A DNA stretch of 64,000 nucleotides from Bordetella genomosp. 5 (lineage in GTDB: Bacteria > Pseudomonadota > Gammaproteobacteria > Burkholderiales > Burkholderiaceae_B), in NCBI RefSeq assembly GCF_002261475.1, contig NZ_NEVN01000012.1, positions 1 through 64,000 on the forward strand. The letters run 5' to 3'. The position numbers and the translations under genes are program-made. The notes below the pieces were generated by a model. That model saw nothing but the letters and a program-made list of their open reading frames with translations, was not told where the DNA came from and made no database searches. Shown here one piece after another: positions 61,016-64,000 of this stretch. Position 1 is the stretch's first letter. Every line of letters starts with the position of its first letter.

Positions 61016-61936
61016 TCAGCGTCGCCGGGGGCCCGCCAGCGCGGCGGGCCGGTCGGCCGAGAGCGCCTGCAACATGTCGAGCACCTGGCGCAACGCGCGG
61101 CTCACGGGCTTGTCGCGGCGCATCACCACGGCGAGCCGGCGCGCCAGCCGGGGCGTGAGGGTCTGGACGCGCAGCCCCGCCCGGTCCCCGGGCCGCGTGA
61201 CCGCCAGCCGGGGCACGATGCCGCAGCCCAGCCCCGCACGCACGAACTCCTTGAGCGCCTCGGTGCTGCCCAGCTCGGTGGCCGGACGCACGGCCACGCC
61301 GGCATCCTCGAACCAATCGTCCACGATGCGACGCGTGCGCGCCCCCGGCTCGAAGAGCACGAGCGGCTGCGCCGTGAGCGCCGTGGGCGTGACACGCGCC
61401 AGCGGCTCCGTCGCCTCCGGGAAGATCGCCACGAACTCGTCGTCCATCAGCGGCACCACCTGGAAATTGCGGCCCGGCGCGGGCAGCGTGACCAGGCCGA
61501 GATCGAGCTGGTTGTGCTCCACGTCGCGCAGAATGTCGTCGGTATTGCCCACGCTCGCGACCACCTCGAGCTCGGGGTAGCGCGAACGCAATCCGGCCAG
61601 GGCCTGCGGCAGCAGATAGGTACACGCCGTGGCGCCGGTACCGAGCCGCACGCGGCCCGAGACGCCCGTGGCCAGCGATTGCATGGCCTGATCGGCACCG
61701 GCCACGGCCGCCTCGATGCGGCGCAGATGCTCGACCAGCTCGGCGCCGGCCGCGGTCGGGCTCACGCGCCGGCCCACCCGCTCGACCAGCCGCAGCCCGT
61801 AGCGGCGCTCGAGCGTGCGCACCTGCTGGCTCACGGCCGGCTGGCTCAGGCCGTTGCGTTCGGCGGCGGCCGAAAAACTGCCGAGCTCGATGATGTCGAG
61901 CAGTACCCGCAAGTGATCGAGGTTGAGTCCGCGCAT
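61016..61936 (-). CDS. LysR-family regulator
   Basis: The 306-residue product has the LysR HTH (LDHLRVLLDIIELGSFSAAAERNGLSQPAVSQQVRTLERRYGLRLVERVGRRVSPT) and an effector domain with LGTGATACTYLLPQALAGL. It lies upstream of ilvD on the same strand with a 116-bp gap and may or may not control it. ATG 61936 is chosen because the HTH follows directly. Confidence 0.9.
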   Translation of the reverse strand: MRGLNLDHLRVLLDIIELGSFSAAAERNGLSQPAVSQQVRTLERRYGLRLVERVGRRVSPTAAGAELVEHLRRIEAAVAGADQAMQSLATGVSGRVRLGTGATACTYLLPQALAGLRSRYPELEVVASVGNTDDILRDVEHNQLDLGLVTLPAPGRNFQVVPLMDDEFVAIFPEATEPLARVTPTALTAQPLVLFEPGARTRRIVDDWFEDAGVAVRPATELGSTEALKEFVRAGLGCGIVPRLAVTRPGDRAGLRVQTLTPRLARRLAVVMRRDKPVSRALRQVLDMLQALSADRPAALAGPRRR

Positions 61937-61982
61937 GGAGTATCGGGCGCCACGCACCGGGCGCGGGCCGGAAAAACGCCCA

Positions 61983-62879
61983 TCATAAGATGACGGCGTC
62001 CTCCACGGGCGTGGCGTCCTGCCCGGCGCGGCTGGCGGGCGGCCCACCCGCCGGGGCGTCGGGCCAACGGAAATAGTCGCGCGGCGATACGCCGAGCGTG
62101 CGCCGGAACATGGTCGCGAAAGCGCCGGGGCTGGCGTAACCGAGCTGCTGCGCCACCTCGGCGATCGGCGCGCCGTGCGAGAGCAGCGTGAGGGCTTCCA
62201 TCAGCAGCACGCGCTGGCGCCACTCGTTGAAACTGGCGCCGGTGTGGGCGCGAAACATGCGCGTGAGACTGCGCCGGCTCAGGCCGCCGTAGGCGGCCCA
62301 GGCGTCCAGGCCATCGCGGCTGGCCGGATCGCGCAGCAGCGCCTGGCAGATGCGCCGCAGCCGCGGCTCGGCGGGCAGCGGCACGTGCAGCGAGGCCGGG
62401 CAGATATGCCGCATTTCGTCGAGGATCAGCGCGTGGATGTGACCCGCGCGTGCCCCCGACGCGCCCTGGCGCTGCAACGCGATCGCTTCGACGATCAGCA
62501 CCTGCAGGAGCGGCGACACCTGGATCGCCTGACATGCGCGCGGCAGGCCGTCGAGCATCGGATCGATGAAGAGCGCGCGAATCGCCACGCTGTCCCAGCC
62601 CCGCTTCTGGTGCAGCACGCCCGCCGGCAGCCACAGGGCCTGACCGGGAGCCACCACCCAGTTGCCGGTGTCGGTCAACACGGTGACCACGCCGCGCAAC
62701 GCGCAAAGCAGGAGACCGCGATCGTGCCGCTGCGGCGCGCTGATCACGCCGGCGGGATAGTCGGCGGCCTGCGCCGAAATGGCCGCCAGCGCTTCCGGCG
62801 TGTCGGGCAGGAAGGCCTGGGATGAGAAAGAAAAGGAAGGGTTCGCTGGGGCGGCTGAGGGTTTCGCGATCGCGGGCAT
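61983..62879 (-). CDS. AraC-family regulator
   Basis: The 298-residue product has an N-terminal cupin-type sensor domain (GVVTVLTDTGNWVVAPGQALWLPAGVLHQKRGW) and a C-terminal double HTH (LDAWAAYGGLSRRSLTRMFRAHTGASFNEWRQRVLLMEAL, IAEVAQQLGYASPGAFATMFRRTLGVSPRDYFR). This layout is common in regulators of efflux or metabolite genes. No clear target gene lies next to it; its start is 375 bp from the divergent acetyltransferase gene. ATG 62879 is preferred over longer frames. Confidence 0.9.
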   Translation of the reverse strand: MPAIAKPSAAPANPSFSFSSQAFLPDTPEALAAISAQAADYPAGVISAPQRHDRGLLLCALRGVVTVLTDTGNWVVAPGQALWLPAGVLHQKRGWDSVAIRALFIDPMLDGLPRACQAIQVSPLLQVLIVEAIALQRQGASGARAGHIHALILDEMRHICPASLHVPLPAEPRLRRICQALLRDPASRDGLDAWAAYGGLSRRSLTRMFRAHTGASFNEWRQRVLLMEALTLLSHGAPIAEVAQQLGYASPGAFATMFRRTLGVSPRDYFRWPDAPAGGPPASRAGQDATPVEDAVIL

Positions 62880-63254
62880 GGAGCAACGTACTACGTGATG
62901 AACGACGTACAACGGCGCAACGGATGAAAACGACAGCGACCCCGGGGTGCGGCAAGTCGGCGGGACGCGGGCCCCGCGCGTCGCGGTGGCCGGTAGTCCG
63001 GATCCGGCGCGCGGCGCGCATGGCGGCTCGCCCGGAGGTGCTCGCATGATACGGCAAGCAGCCGGCGCCGCCATTGGGGGTTAACGACTAGCCGGCGCGC
63101 AGCGCGGACGCACCCGCGATATATAAGATTTCCTTATGCAGAACATAAACCCGGAAATCTTCCCTTATTCGGCGCAGCGGCGCACACTTCGATCTGGCCG
63201 TGCACCGCATGGCTTTCCGAGTCCCCTTCGACGCGCCCATCGGCGCGCGCTCTC
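62880..63254. other. Divergent intergenic region with a long hairpin
   Basis: The gap between the AraC and GNAT genes is GC-rich for the first 230 bp with nothing recognisable. It then turns AT-rich at 63118-63175, where an imperfect inverted repeat (63125-63161) and probably the GNAT promoter are found. Confidence 0.5.
63125..63161. repeat. Bulged inverted repeat upstream of the GNAT gene
   Basis: AAGATTTCC (63125-63133) pairs with GGAAATCTT (63153-63161), and directly inside TTATG (63134-63138) pairs with CATAA (63144-63148). The 14-bp stem has a one-sided 4-base bulge (ACCC) and a 5-base loop. It may be a regulator site or a structured leader. Confidence 0.6.
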
Positions 63255-63806
63255 ATGAATGCGCCTCTTGCCCTGAGCCCCACGGTCCTGATCCGTGACA
63301 CCCTCGACGCCGACCTTCCGGCCATCGCCGCCATCTACGCGCAGCACGTGCTGCACGGCACGGCCTCTTTCGAACTCGAGCCGCCCTCGGCCGAAGAAAT
63401 GTTCGCGCGCCGCGCGGCGGTGCTCGGCCATGGCCTGCCCTACCTGACGGCGGAGTGCGGTGGCGTGGTGGTGGGCTACGCGTATTGCACGCCGTATCGT
63501 CCGCGCCCGGCTTACCGGCATACGGTGGAAGACTCGGTTTATGTGCAGGCCGGCCGCGCCGGCCTCGGTATCGGCGGCAAGCTGCTCGGCGCGCTGATCG
63601 AGCGATGCACCGAAGGCGGCTGGCGCCAGATGCTGGCGGTGGTGGGCGACAGCCGCAACGCGGCCTCGCTGGCCGTGCATGCGCGCCATGGCTTTCATCC
63701 CGTGGGAACCCTGCGCGATGTCGGGTTCAAGCATGGCGAGTGGCGTGACACCGTGCTGATGCAACGCGAACTCGGCACCGGCAGCCGCACGCCGCCGTCG
63801 CGCTGA
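63255..63806 (+). CDS. GNAT N-acetyltransferase (phosphinothricin acetyltransferase-like)
   Basis: The 183-residue protein is a GNAT enzyme of the Pat/YwnH branch: IRDTLDADLPAIAAIYAQHVLHGTASFELEPPS, VVVGYAYCTPYRPRPAYRHTVEDSVYV, the acetyl-CoA loop RAGLGIGGKLLGALI and HARHGFHPVGTLRDVGFKHGEWRDTVLMQREL. Members acetylate phosphinothricin, methionine sulfoximine or similar amino acid analogues. It is a single gene. Confidence 0.92.
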   Translation: MNAPLALSPTVLIRDTLDADLPAIAAIYAQHVLHGTASFELEPPSAEEMFARRAAVLGHGLPYLTAECGGVVVGYAYCTPYRPRPAYRHTVEDSVYVQAGRAGLGIGGKLLGALIERCTEGGWRQMLAVVGDSRNAASLAVHARHGFHPVGTLRDVGFKHGEWRDTVLMQRELGTGSRTPPSR

Positions 63807-63838
63807 CCCGGGCTCGGCCCCGGGCTCAGCCTCGGGAT

Positions 63839-64000
63839 TCAGATCCCCGGCTCGTCGGCCTGCTGTGCCGCCTTGTCGCGGATCCAGCGTTCGAAGCCGG
63901 CCTTGCGCAGCGCGCAGGCCGGGCATTTACCGCAGCCATGCCCCCAGGGGTGCTTCATGCCCCGCTCGCCAAGGTAACAAGTGTGGCTCTCGTCCACGAC
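63839..64000 (-). CDS. queC: 7-cyano-7-deazaguanine synthase (3' part only)
   Basis: The minus-strand frame is open from the window edge to TGA at 63839, giving the last 53 residues of QueC. It contains the zinc-binding pattern [15 protein letters not shown] then [17 protein letters not shown] (four cysteines), typical of QueC, which makes preQ0 from 7-carboxy-7-deazaguanine, ammonia and ATP for queuosine synthesis. The catalytic N-terminus lies outside the window. Confidence 0.88.
   Translation of the reverse strand, partial: VVDESHTCYLGERGMKHPWGHGCGKCPACALRKAGFERWIRDKAAQQADEPGI

Noticed and set aside
59031-61580. 849-codon plus-strand frame opposite ilvD and the LysR gene
   Set aside because: Shadow of ilvD; no coherent protein family is visible in it.

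Overview
The window is GC-rich (about two thirds G+C) chromosomal DNA with closely packed, operon-organised genes. It is most consistent with a betaproteobacterium of the order Burkholderiales, probably Alcaligenaceae (Bordetella/Achromobacter/Pigmentiphaga-like). The main clue is three orphan periplasmic Bug (tripartite tricarboxylate receptor) proteins with no membrane TctA/TctB partner nearby, alongside many LysR, GntR and CoA-linked catabolic genes. The taxonomic call is inference from gene content only.

Layout. 0-5.7 kb: the end of an isochorismatase-like hydrolase, a DUF1445 protein, htpG behind a heat-shock-type promoter, an NCS2 xanthine/uracil permease, and tRNA-Leu(CAA). 5.9-12.2 kb: a GntR-controlled catabolic cluster (atypical SDR, Bug receptor, GST, ThDP enzyme, mandelate-racemase-like enolase). 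12.3-13.0 kb: a hicAB toxin-antitoxin pair of the E. coli K-12 type. 13.3-23.8 kb: an aromatic-acid catabolic region on the minus strand. It encodes a Rieske oxygenase (alpha, beta, ferredoxin, reductase) related to NagG/AndAc, a double-cupin ring-cleavage-type protein, an ornithine-cyclodeaminase-like protein, a fumarylacetoacetate-hydrolase-like protein, an HpaH-like hydratase, an HpaI-like aldolase and a Bug receptor. It is flanked by a divergent GntR regulator whose promoter region carries three perfect copies of a 12-bp palindrome at 52-53-bp spacing. 23.9-27.3 kb: LysR, Bug and amidase. 27.4-35.9 kb: a LacI regulator divergent from a seven-gene operon of sugar-type enzymes (Gfo/Idh/MocA, TIM-barrel isomerase, DUF4432, SDR) followed by CoA-type enzymes (CoA-transferase, enoyl-CoA hydratase) and a signal-less solute-binding-like protein.

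36-42 kb: a secreted PIG-L deacetylase with a C-terminal beta-propeller, then a patch of accessory DNA: a decayed HEPN-like gene, an amino-acid ABC binding protein, a RelE/HigB-type toxin with an XRE antitoxin, two small exported proteins of unknown function, and a fragment of a phage-type integrase. 42-64 kb is mostly core-like: YbjN, a Kch-type K+ channel, a phytanoyl-CoA dioxygenase-like protein, an AI-2E family transporter, a LysR gene divergent from a MexEF-OprN-type efflux operon, ThpR, a 5'-nucleotidase, a SAF-domain oxidoreductase, an exported argininosuccinate-lyase-like protein with its divergent LysR, ilvD, LysR, AraC, a GNAT acetyltransferase and the end of queC.

The best leads are the palindromic operator array with the aromatic cluster it probably controls, the cupin protein whose visible metal-binding histidines lie only in the C-terminal half, the 28.6-35.9 kb operon of unknown substrate, and families of 14-bp-period tandem repeats in several intergenic gaps. 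No CRISPR array, rRNA or intact insertion sequence was seen.
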